NCBI GenBank assembly: GCA_963591145.1 | Contig: CAVARE010000018.1 | Span: 1-24,948 of the forward strand | Source: RGIG5612 sp963591145 | GTDB lineage: Bacteria; Bacillota; Clostridia; Lachnospirales; Lachnospiraceae | Length of the DNA: 24,948 bases | Direction of reading: 5' to 3' | In this document: positions 6,911 through 13,653 of the stretch, piece after piece | Layout of the letters: every line of letters starts with the position of its first letter | How positions within the stretch are numbered: position 1 is the first letter of the stretch | The notes under the pieces: generated by a model | Database searches by the model: none | Seen by the model: the letters and a program-made list of their open reading frames with translations, nothing else | Told to the model about the DNA's origin: nothing | Translations under genes and position numbers: made by a program

Positions 6911-7900
6911 ATGAGTGAATTTGAAAATGCAAATAAAACAATAAATGAAGATACTGACAACGTCACAGCTGATGAAAATGTCACTGTCAATAAAAAAGAG
7001 CCTGAGGTGGTTGAATCAATGGAGGATTATGCATCAGAGCTTAATGCATCTCTTCGTAAGATTCACGAAGGCGACGTTATGGAGGGCGAGGTCATCGCAT
7101 TTAATGAGCATGGTGCCATCCTTGACCTTAATTACTATGCTACAGGACGAGTTCCTGTGGAAGAAATGAGTGCAGATCCGACATTCAATATCATGACAGA
7201 TGTTCATATCGGTGACAGATTTACAGGAGTCGTTAAGACTGTAGACGACGGTCATGGCAACATCATATTATCTAAGAAGATGGCAGAATCCGAATATTCA
7301 TGGGATGCACTGAGGCAAATGAAAGAGGATGGAACTGTCATCTCCGGTGTGATCTCCGAGGTTGTGAAGGCTGGTGCTATTATGTATGTCAAGGGAATCC
7401 GTGGATTCATTCCTGCTTCTAAGCTGGCTATCAAATACGTCGAAGACACTGCCCCTTACCTGGGCCGCAAGATGAATGTTAAGATAACTGAGGTCAATGA
7501 AGAACAGGAGAAGCTCATACTTTCAGCCAAGGAAATTCTTACTGAAGAATACGTCGCTGAGCAGGCCAAAAATATCGGCAAACTGGCTGTCGGAAGCATT
7601 ATCAACGGAACAGTAGAAAAGCTGGAAAGATATGGAGCATTTGTAGACATAGGCGACGGCATCTCGGGTCTTCTTCATATATCAGAGATATCTGACAAAC
7701 GAATCAGCCATCCTAAGGCAGTTTTAAAGGTTGGTCAGGAAGTAACCGTCATGATTACTAAGATTGAAAATAATAAGATCAGCCTCTCTATGAAGGCAGT
7801 CAATGCCGCGCAGGAAGAGGAAATCGAAGAAGAAGCACATGAATACAGGAGCGAGTACGTGCCTAATAATCCATTCGCTGATATATTCAAAAACATGTAA
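6911..7900 (+). CDS. Three-S1-domain RNA-binding protein (ribosomal protein S1-like)
   Basis: This 329-aa protein starts at 6911, where AAGGAGG (6897-6903) gives ideal spacing; the frame is open further upstream to 6815 without a ribosome binding site. After an acidic 50-residue N-terminus it has three S1 OB-fold domains at about 54-124, 140-207 and 227-295. The third is the most canonical (GSIINGTVEKLERYGAFVDI, then GLLHISEIS). An acidic EEEIEEEAHE stretch and a short tail follow. Full-length S1 of Gram-negative bacteria has six domains; short S1-like proteins are usual in Firmicutes and are thought to bind mRNA or assist translation. The gene has its own promoter and long leader, so leader-mediated control is possible. 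An rpsA-type name is plausible but not certain. Confidence 0.85.
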   Translation: MSEFENANKTINEDTDNVTADENVTVNKKEPEVVESMEDYASELNASLRKIHEGDVMEGEVIAFNEHGAILDLNYYATGRVPVEEMSADPTFNIMTDVHIGDRFTGVVKTVDDGHGNIILSKKMAESEYSWDALRQMKEDGTVISGVISEVVKAGAIMYVKGIRGFIPASKLAIKYVEDTAPYLGRKMNVKITEVNEEQEKLILSAKEILTEEYVAEQAKNIGKLAVGSIINGTVEKLERYGAFVDIGDGISGLLHISEISDKRISHPKAVLKVGQEVTVMITKIENNKISLSMKAVNAAQEEEIEEEAHEYRSEYVPNNPFADIFKNM

Positions 7901-7901
7901 C

Positions 7902-8009
7902 AAAAGTCTCGGACAGCAACATAGCCTCCACGAAAGCTTGCTTTCGTGGAGGCTATGTTATTGGACGAGCTAACCGACATGAGCAAGTAGAGCGACAGCT
8001 CGGATTGCG
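7902..8009 (-). repeat. Structured intergenic repeat, copy 2, with 19-bp perfect hairpin; possible terminator of the CvfB-like gene
   Basis: This copy lies between convergent genes. Read on the - strand, a left flank (8009-7960) leads into a perfect 19-bp hairpin (7918-7936 with 7941-7959, loop CTTG on +) and then GCTGTCCGAGACTTTTG. Both flanks match copy 1 (43/50 and 15/16), while the hairpin arms are unrelated. CTCG and CGAG flanking the hairpin replace CCCG and CGGG of copy 1, preserving pairing. The T run follows only in the - direction, where it would end the CvfB-like transcript. No T run follows the hairpin on +. The stretch 8010-8056 continues with TGCTGC/GCAGCA hairpin-forming sequence. 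Confidence 0.75.
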
Positions 8010-8088
8010 AATGTTGGTGCAGCTGCGAGAATGCTGCAAGCATGCAGCAGCTGGCTTCTGTATATTGTATTCAAAATGAAAGCCATGT

Positions 8089-8757
8089 TTATACCAACTC
8101 TATACTTCCAGGATTGATCACAAGCCTGCGGGCCTTATAAAGCACGCCTACAGCCTTCTTAAAAGCATTTTTGCTGAGGCCGAAGTCCTTTTCTATGATC
8201 TCCGGGGCAGCCTTGTCATCATATCCCAAGTATCCGCCCATTTTCTTAATAATCACATATACATTTTCAGCATCTGCTTTTAATGTATAAAGAGCCTTCT
8301 GCTGTTTCTTTTCATCAGGCGTTGCACCCTTAATGAATTTGTCTATCCACATGGATGCAGCAAGTCGTTCGCTTCTATCAAGATATAGCGCAACCGGATA
8401 GTACATTCCTTCCTTCACATGTTCAACCTGCTGCCCGAACGGAAGCAATAAATCCTTCTCCAGTCCCCAGTCCAGGAATGCGCCGATCTTAGTAATCTGT
8501 TTAACCCTTAATACTGCTATCTCGCCTAATACTAGCTTCGGTTCGTTAACTGTAGCAATAGGCCTGTCACTGGAATCCTTGTAAACAAATACCCTGATTT
8601 CGTCCCCAACTTGTGTACCTGCGGGAACCTGCTTTCTAGGAAGCAATACTCTGCTGTCCTCCGTTCCCAGGTATACACCCATATTTGCAATAGACACCAC
8701 CTTAAGAACCTGCCATTTGCCATATTTATATGATCTTATTTCAGATTTTTGTTCCAT
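8089..8757 (-). CDS. CvfB-like S1 RNA-binding protein lacking the third S1 domain
   Basis: The protein has 222 aa from the ATG at 8757, preceded by GGTGGG at suitable distance; an in-frame ATG at 8769 has no ribosome binding site. Residues 1-70 and 75-138 are two S1-like OB domains (VLKVVSIANMGVYLGT; VLRVKQITKIGAFLDWGL). Residues 155-222 match the winged-helix end of CvfB/YitL proteins (GGYLGYDDKAAPEIIEKDFG, then LSKNAFKKAVGVLYKARRL). Typical CvfB proteins of about 280-300 aa carry a third S1 domain between them; here only about 15 residues (KFIKGATPDEKKQQK) join the two parts. CvfB is a cytosolic RNA-binding regulator linked to virulence-factor expression in staphylococci. The function here is inferred from family only. 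It is transcribed from a strong promoter at 8885-8914. Confidence 0.8.
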   Translation of the reverse strand: MEQKSEIRSYKYGKWQVLKVVSIANMGVYLGTEDSRVLLPRKQVPAGTQVGDEIRVFVYKDSSDRPIATVNEPKLVLGEIAVLRVKQITKIGAFLDWGLEKDLLLPFGQQVEHVKEGMYYPVALYLDRSERLAASMWIDKFIKGATPDEKKQQKALYTLKADAENVYVIIKKMGGYLGYDDKAAPEIIEKDFGLSKNAFKKAVGVLYKARRLVINPGSIELV

Positions 8758-8826
8758 TTTCCCACCCATTTTCTATGTTCACAGGACAGGCATCACAGCT
8801 TCATCCTGTTGAAATCGCCACATAAG

Positions 8827-8844
8827 CTAACACATCTAACACAT
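8827..8844 (-). repeat. Two tandem 9-nt units ATGTGTTAG in the cvfB-like leader
   Basis: On the - strand ATGTGTTAG occurs twice in a row (8844-8836 and 8835-8827). Each unit is by itself a minimal start-Cys-stop reading frame. No ribosome binding site is obvious before either. They lie in the predicted 5' leader about 70 bases before the gene. Confidence 0.6.
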
Positions 8845-8884
8845 ACAGTACGGGCAATCGTCAGATCGCTCCTCTGCAACAATT

Positions 8885-8914
8885 ATTCTAGATAATATCT
8901 GATTAAATTGTCAA
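8885..8914 (-). promoter_or_regulatory. Strong predicted sigma-A promoter of the cvfB-like gene
   Basis: On the - strand a perfect TTGACA (8914-8909) is followed after 18 bp by TAGAAT (8890-8885). An 11-bp palindrome AGATAATATCT (8890-8900) lies within the spacer and touches the -10, a possible operator. The predicted leader is about 120 nt and contains ACAGGA/TCCTGT, which can pair shortly before the ribosome binding site. Confidence 0.6.
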
Positions 8915-9002
8915 GTAGCTATGTTCACATTCCGTTGTTACCATCTCGCATGAATTTACCCGAAACTTTAAACATCAGGCACAATATGACTATAGAAAAT
9001 CC

Positions 9003-9776
9003 ATGAAAAATAATATAGACTTTAAATATCCGGTGAAACCCGACTACTACATAGGAAGGAATCCATATTTAAAAATGCAGTTATTAGAAACAAATGTACA
9101 AAAGCTTGAGCGCGCTATCGCCTCGCGCCTTCCGAAGGAAGAGCTCAAGAAATGGCTGAACGTCAACGCGCAGCCTTATAGAGAGCTCATGACTTTCTAC
9201 AAATGCGCTATCATGGAGGTAGAGACAAAATTCAATGTCATGAGCGAGGAGTTTTCTCTCCAATACGACCGCAATCCTATCGAAACCATTAAGAGCAGGT
9301 TAAAAAGCGTCGAGAGCATATTAGAAAAACTCAGCAGGAAGAAGATCTTCCCAACTGTCGAGGCCATAGAAAATAATATATTCGACATCGCAGGAATAAG
9401 AGTCATTTGCTCATATGAAGAGGATATCTACATGATTGCCAAGGCGATTCTCAGTCAGGACGATGTCACCCTCTACGAAGAAAAGGACTATATCAAAAAT
9501 CCTAAGCCTAACGGCTACCGCAGCCTTCATCTCATTATAGAAACACCTATTTTTCTTCATGACCGCAAGAAGATCATGAAGGTTGAGATCCAGCTGCGTA
9601 CAATAGCAATGGACCTGTGGGCCAGCCTTGAGCATAAGATAAAATACAAGAAGAGTCTGCCGGCAAATGTTGCGGCAGAACTGGAAAGTGAACTGTTTAA
9701 CTGCGCCGAATTGTGCCATTCACTAGATCAACAGATGGCCGAAATCCAGAAACGCGCAGATATATACATCGAATAA
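9003..9776 (+). CDS. Small alarmone synthetase, (p)ppGpp synthetase of the RelQ/YjbM type
   Basis: This 257-aa cytosolic enzyme is predicted to transfer pyrophosphate from ATP to GDP or GTP in the stringent response. The RelA/SpoT synthetase domain spans about 80-215. It shows DIAGIRVIC (D128, Mg/ATP side), the G-loop-like KDYIKNPKPNGYRSLHLI (161-178), VEIQLRT (E195) and AMDLWASLEHKIKYK. There is no HD hydrolase, TGS or ACT domain, so it should be synthesis-only. RelQ-type enzymes are usually about 210 aa; here roughly 55 extra residues precede the domain. The start at 9003 has only a weak ribosome binding site. Met25 (9075) is an alternative, which would shorten the extension. It is monocistronic and convergent with the ABC importer operon. 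Confidence 0.88.
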   Translation: MKNNIDFKYPVKPDYYIGRNPYLKMQLLETNVQKLERAIASRLPKEELKKWLNVNAQPYRELMTFYKCAIMEVETKFNVMSEEFSLQYDRNPIETIKSRLKSVESILEKLSRKKIFPTVEAIENNIFDIAGIRVICSYEEDIYMIAKAILSQDDVTLYEEKDYIKNPKPNGYRSLHLIIETPIFLHDRKKIMKVEIQLRTIAMDLWASLEHKIKYKKSLPANVAAELESELFNCAELCHSLDQQMAEIQKRADIYIE

Positions 9777-9786
9777 GAGCACTTTT

Positions 9787-9826
9787 CCAATGTCTGCACA
9801 AGCAAACTTGTTTGTGCAGACATTGG
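9787..9826. terminator. Perfect 15-bp hairpin between convergent genes, terminator-like but without T tract
   Basis: CCAATGTCTGCACAA (9787-9801) pairs perfectly with 9812-9826 around a 10-nt loop. It lies 10 bases after the alarmone synthetase stop and 10 bases after the permease stop on the other strand. Neither side has a T run. The ATTGGAC flank on its right also borders the hairpin in repeat copies 1 and 2. Confidence 0.6.
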
Positions 9827-9836
9827 ACAGGCTGTC

Positions 9837-10811
9837 CTATTGTCTTACTGATTTGCCTCTATTATACAGAACCAGCAGCAGTATCAGAATCGCAGCATTC
9901 AGTATATTTCTAACCGGCTGCGTCGGATTAAGCGATGTAAGAAGATTCGACAGCAGTATCATTACAAGGGATCCTGCTATACTTCCTTCATAAGTTCCCG
10001 TGCCGCCTGCAAATGTAGTTCCGCCTATGATAACCGCAATCAGGGACTGATATGCATAGTCATCGAATATCTGACAAGTGGCGGTTGACATATATGCCGC
10101 ACCTAACATTCCGGCAAATGCAGCCAATATACCTGAGAAAACATAGGATAATACCTGTACTCTGGTAACACGCACGCCATTTAATCTGGCTGCGGATGCA
10201 TTATTGCCCACCATATAGAGCTGTTTTCCAAATCGTGACCTCTTCAGAATATAGAAGACAATCGGCCAGATAATCATGGCATAAACGATAACATGAGGAA
10301 TCACCCCGAATATTTTGAACTTCACCGTTGATGAAAACAGGCTGGAGGCTGTTCCGCTTAATACTCCCTGTGTAAAGATATATTGCAGCCTGGTAACTAT
10401 ATTGGATATGGCCATGGTTACGATCATGGCAGGAAGTCCTATCTTAACACAGCATATTCCATTCAAAAATCCCACTACTGCTCCGATCGCGAGTGACAGA
10501 ACAAGCACCTGCAGAAAGTGACCATTCTCACCCTGCATAGTATATGTAGTCAGAACAGCCGTTGTTGACATGATGGCTCCCACAGAGAAATCCATTCCAC
10601 CGCTGATGAGAACCATGGTCTGCCCTGCTGCCGGTATGCTTAATATTACAGTCAGTAATATGATATTTCCTATGGCAACCGTATTGAATCCCTTGGGATT
10701 TATAATAATCGTAACTGCATATAGAATCGTTGCAATGATAACCGCCATCAATGCGGTATGCGTCTGCGTGAAATGATTAAATTTGGCGATCATCATATTC
10801 TTATTTGACAT
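9837..10811 (-). CDS. Sugar-type ABC importer permease (second permease)
   Basis: This 324-aa member of the RbsC/MglC-like permease family (BPD_transp_2) would form the membrane channel with the preceding permease. The start at 10811 is chosen because GGGGTGAG lies just upstream; an in-frame GTG at 10820 is possible. The gene overlaps the upstream permease stop by 11 bases. About eight to ten hydrophobic helices are seen. Family landmarks are LISGGMDFSVGAI (near residue 70), the cytoplasmic loop YMVGNNASAARLNGVRVTRV and IAVIIGGTTFAGGTGT near the C-terminus. The substrate is not readable from sequence. It is the last gene of the operon. Confidence 0.88.
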   Translation of the reverse strand: MSNKNMMIAKFNHFTQTHTALMAVIIATILYAVTIIINPKGFNTVAIGNIILLTVILSIPAAGQTMVLISGGMDFSVGAIMSTTAVLTTYTMQGENGHFLQVLVLSLAIGAVVGFLNGICCVKIGLPAMIVTMAISNIVTRLQYIFTQGVLSGTASSLFSSTVKFKIFGVIPHVIVYAMIIWPIVFYILKRSRFGKQLYMVGNNASAARLNGVRVTRVQVLSYVFSGILAAFAGMLGAAYMSTATCQIFDDYAYQSLIAVIIGGTTFAGGTGTYEGSIAGSLVMILLSNLLTSLNPTQPVRNILNAAILILLLVLYNRGKSVRQ

Positions 10812-11919
10812 ATTTCTCACCCCGCTTAAACTGAGCCTTAAGTCCCTGATGCAGCGTCTTTCTCTGCTCCTTAGCCGTAACGATCGTCATCAGGAGGCCG
10901 CCGAAAATAATTATGTCAGAAACGAAATTCTGCCAATATGACGTTACAGAGAATCCCACAAATATCTTAGACAGCAATGTAAAGAAATAATAAACCGTAT
11001 TCTGAATCAGCACTAAGAAGCCGCCGCCAAATACTCCGCACGAAATGGAGCCCCAGCCGCCCCAGCCCATGCCGCCTATGATGGCCGCGGACAGAGACTT
11101 GATACCATAGTCCTCGCATTGCAGCGGATTGCCTGACGCAGACATAAGCGTAAGACATATGCCGGCTATACCTACGAAGAAGCCCTTGATAAGGAAGGCC
11201 TTCATCTGAACCTTAACAGGATTAATGCCGGCTGCAAATGCATTTCTCGGATTAGTACCTACCGCATAAATATGCTTGCCGAACGGTCTCTTCGAAATAA
11301 AATGCCAGATGACCAGCACAGCTGCCAGCACCAATGCAGCTACAGGAATATAATTCAAAAATACTAGGAATTCCGGCGGATCCTCGAACAAACCATATAT
11401 AGTTGACTGATATGGTTTCCAATATGCCTTAGGAACTGATCCTTGAGGAACATTCATGATAAGAACGTTGATGCCGTTTATAAAATATGTCAGCGCGTAG
11501 CTGGCAAGAAGCGCAGGCAATCTTAGTACCGAACAGCATGCACCGCATAATGCAGAAATGCCGAATGCAGCCAGCATCGCTATGATCCATCCCACCCATA
11601 CGGGAACTCCCCACTCCTGAGGCACCATAATGCAGACTACATTGACAAGCGCTATCTGCACGCCGATTGAGACATCCATTTGCCCTACCAGCAGAAGAAG
11701 AGCCTGTCCCATGGTAACCAATATAAACGGGAGGTTAGTCATTATAATCGACTTAAGCGCCGACGGCTGAAAAAATGACAGTATATGCTCCGCTGAAACT
11801 CCGCCCGAGAGGCACGAGGACCAGCCCTGTATTATGATATTCAAGATAAGTACTGCTATAAACAGCATGCAGCCAGTGAAGGCAGGCTTCTTCCTAAATC
11901 TTCTAAATGATTCTCTCAT
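10801..11919 (-). CDS. Sugar-type ABC importer permease (first permease)
   Basis: This 372-aa RbsC/MglC-like inner-membrane permease starts with an ATG overlapping the ATPase stop by 4 bases (ATGA), so translation is coupled. Landmarks are LLLVGQMDVSIGVQ in place of the usual GGIDLSVG-type motif, the loop YAVGTNPRNAFAAGINPVKV contacting the ATPase, and SAAIIGGMGWGGWGSI. About nine to ten helices are seen. A loop of about 60 residues between helices (NVPQGSVPKAYWKPYQ onward) and a basic 25-residue tail make it longer than its partner. Two different permeases imply a heterodimeric channel. Confidence 0.87.
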   Translation of the reverse strand: MRESFRRFRKKPAFTGCMLFIAVLILNIIIQGWSSCLSGGVSAEHILSFFQPSALKSIIMTNLPFILVTMGQALLLLVGQMDVSIGVQIALVNVVCIMVPQEWGVPVWVGWIIAMLAAFGISALCGACCSVLRLPALLASYALTYFINGINVLIMNVPQGSVPKAYWKPYQSTIYGLFEDPPEFLVFLNYIPVAALVLAAVLVIWHFISKRPFGKHIYAVGTNPRNAFAAGINPVKVQMKAFLIKGFFVGIAGICLTLMSASGNPLQCEDYGIKSLSAAIIGGMGWGGWGSISCGVFGGGFLVLIQNTVYYFFTLLSKIFVGFSVTSYWQNFVSDIIIFGGLLMTIVTAKEQRKTLHQGLKAQFKRGEKYVK

Positions 11920-13433
11920 TGCTCTGCCTCCTTCTGCGCCGGCTGTCCTGCGCCCATCATTGCCGATACCAGATGCTCTGCAGTCTTATTATCTCCATAA
12001 AGCTCTGCTGCAACCATACCTTCATAGAACACATAGATTCTATCTGAGATCTCCAGGAGTTCTTCCGTATCGCTGGCTGAGATAATGATCGTCATGCCAT
12101 TGGCTGCGCATTCCCTTAGAATGTCATGAATCTCATGGCGTGAATGAATATCAACTCCCTTGGTAGGATCATCAAGCAGCAGCAGATTCGGATTCATCGC
12201 GATCCATCTCGCAACAACGAGCTTCTGCTGGTTGCCGCCCGACAGAGAGCTGGCAGGGTCATTTAATTTGCCGATCTTAATATTGTATTTTTTAACAGCA
12301 TCCTCGGAGAATTTTCTAACCTTCTTCTCAGACAGATAAGCAAATAGTGATTCCTTAGCAGAATTGCCGGCAAATATATTCTCCATAACTGTTCTTATGT
12401 CAAATATCGCCTCTTTATTTCTATCGCCTGAGATAAAGCCGATACCCGCCTTGACGCCATCTGCAGGCTCCTTGAATTTGACAGATTTGCCCAGATATTC
12501 GATGGTTCCGCCATCTGGTCTTATGGCCCCTAAGATAGAACGGATTATCTCAGGCTGTCCCTGACCTTCCAGACCACCTATACCCACGATCTCGCCCTTA
12601 TATGCCTTCATAGATATATTCTTAACCTTAGGCTCCACGGAAATATTTCGAATGTCTATGACAACTTCTCTATTGTCTTGTTCTGGAGAAACATTTGCCT
12701 TAATATCTGTATGCTTCGGTCTGGCACCTGTCATGTAATAGATAATATCATCAAGGGTAAAATCCGAGACTCTGCCCGAGGTCACGGTTTCACTGCTTCT
12801 CATAATGGTTATGGTGTCGCATATCTCGAAGATCTCGTTCATTCTATGGGTAACGTAAACCATCGATACACCCTCAGCCTTCAGCTCGCGCATTATCCTG
12901 AACAATGTATCAATCTCGTCATAATGAAGCGATGCCGTAACCTCATCCAAGAGCAGAAGTTTAGGCTTCTTAAATACTGCCTTGGCTACCTCCAGCATGC
13001 TCTGCGTGGAAGGCATCAGGGTCTGGACATAATCATCAGGATCACAATCAATATGGAATCTGTCCAGCAGCTCCTGCACAACCTCTCTGGATTTCTTCTC
13101 ATCAACCATTCCTGATTTGGTGCAGATCTCGCAGCCCAGCAATATATTGTCCTTGACAGACATAGTCGGAATAAGACTCAGATCCTGAAATGCTGTTGCT
13201 ATGCCATATCTGGCAGAATCTGTGCCTGACTGTATAACCTTTCGTTCCCCGTCTATATAGATCTCGCCTGCATTTGACGCTACAAGACCGGCCAATACCT
13301 TAACTAACGTGGATTTGCCTGAGCCATTAGAGCCTGCAAGTGCCACAATCTCACCATCGTTAACAGTCAATGATGCCTTGTTAAGAGCCACAACGGCGCC
13401 AAATCTTTTATCAATGCCCTTCATTTCCAGCAA
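11916..13433 (-). CDS. Sugar-type ABC importer ATPase with two nucleotide-binding domains (RbsA/MglA-like)
   Basis: The protein has 505 aa, the usual length for this fused double ATPase. The start is a TTG at 13433, chosen because GGGAGGTG (13441-13448 region) is well spaced from it, while the nearest ATG (13424) would be too far. NBD1 has a good Walker A GSNGSGKS (34-41), Walker B LLLLDE (159-164) and H196, but its signature is degenerate (LMPST at 139-143, normally LSVGQ). NBD2 has a degenerate Walker A (GGLEGQGQ, as usual in this family), an intact LSGGN (397-401), and Walker B LLLLDD, in which D422 replaces the usual catalytic Glu. One composite ATP site is therefore intact and the other decayed. 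It powers the two permeases encoded after it. Confidence 0.9.
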   Translation of the reverse strand: MLEMKGIDKRFGAVVALNKASLTVNDGEIVALAGSNGSGKSTLVKVLAGLVASNAGEIYIDGERKVIQSGTDSARYGIATAFQDLSLIPTMSVKDNILLGCEICTKSGMVDEKKSREVVQELLDRFHIDCDPDDYVQTLMPSTQSMLEVAKAVFKKPKLLLLDEVTASLHYDEIDTLFRIMRELKAEGVSMVYVTHRMNEIFEICDTITIMRSSETVTSGRVSDFTLDDIIYYMTGARPKHTDIKANVSPEQDNREVVIDIRNISVEPKVKNISMKAYKGEIVGIGGLEGQGQPEIIRSILGAIRPDGGTIEYLGKSVKFKEPADGVKAGIGFISGDRNKEAIFDIRTVMENIFAGNSAKESLFAYLSEKKVRKFSEDAVKKYNIKIGKLNDPASSLSGGNQQKLVVARWIAMNPNLLLLDDPTKGVDIHSRHEIHDILRECAANGMTIIISASDTEELLEISDRIYVFYEGMVAAELYGDNKTAEHLVSAMMGAGQPAQKEAEQ

Positions 13434-13478
13434 TGACAGTCACCTCCCATCTTAAACATCAGATACGTTTTAGACCTT

Positions 13479-13514
13479 TATGAATAGCGGCAAATTCATT
13501 TGCATATATTCATA
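13479..13514. repeat. Nested inverted repeat before the ATPase gene
   Basis: TATGAATA (13479-13486) pairs with TATTCATA (13507-13514). Inside, GCAAAT (13490-13495) pairs with ATTTGC (13498-13503), with 3/3 unpaired bases between the stems. It lies about 45 bases before the TTG start of the ATPase gene. It may be an operator or an RNA hairpin that stabilises or separates the binding-protein mRNA from the rest. Confidence 0.5.
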
Positions 13515-13590
13515 AGACTCTAACCCAATACAAATGCCAGCTTTTCATCCACGTGTTTACATGATCCATTACCATGCCAAAAACATGCAT

Positions 13591-13626
13591 ATATAAAATC
13601 ATGCCGGCGGCTGTTAAACCGCCGGC
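13591..13626 (-). terminator. Intercistronic terminator-like hairpin after the binding-protein gene
   Basis: GCCGGCGG (13603-13610) pairs with CCGCCGGC (13619-13626), an 8-bp GC-only stem with an 8-nt loop. On the - strand it is followed by ATGATTTTATATATG, a weak T-rich run. It lies 27 bases after the binding-protein stop and before the ATPase gene. Partial termination here would raise the ratio of binding protein to transporter, as known for other ABC operons. Confidence 0.65.
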
Positions 13627-13653
13627 TCATAGCAATTCTCATTTACATTTCAT

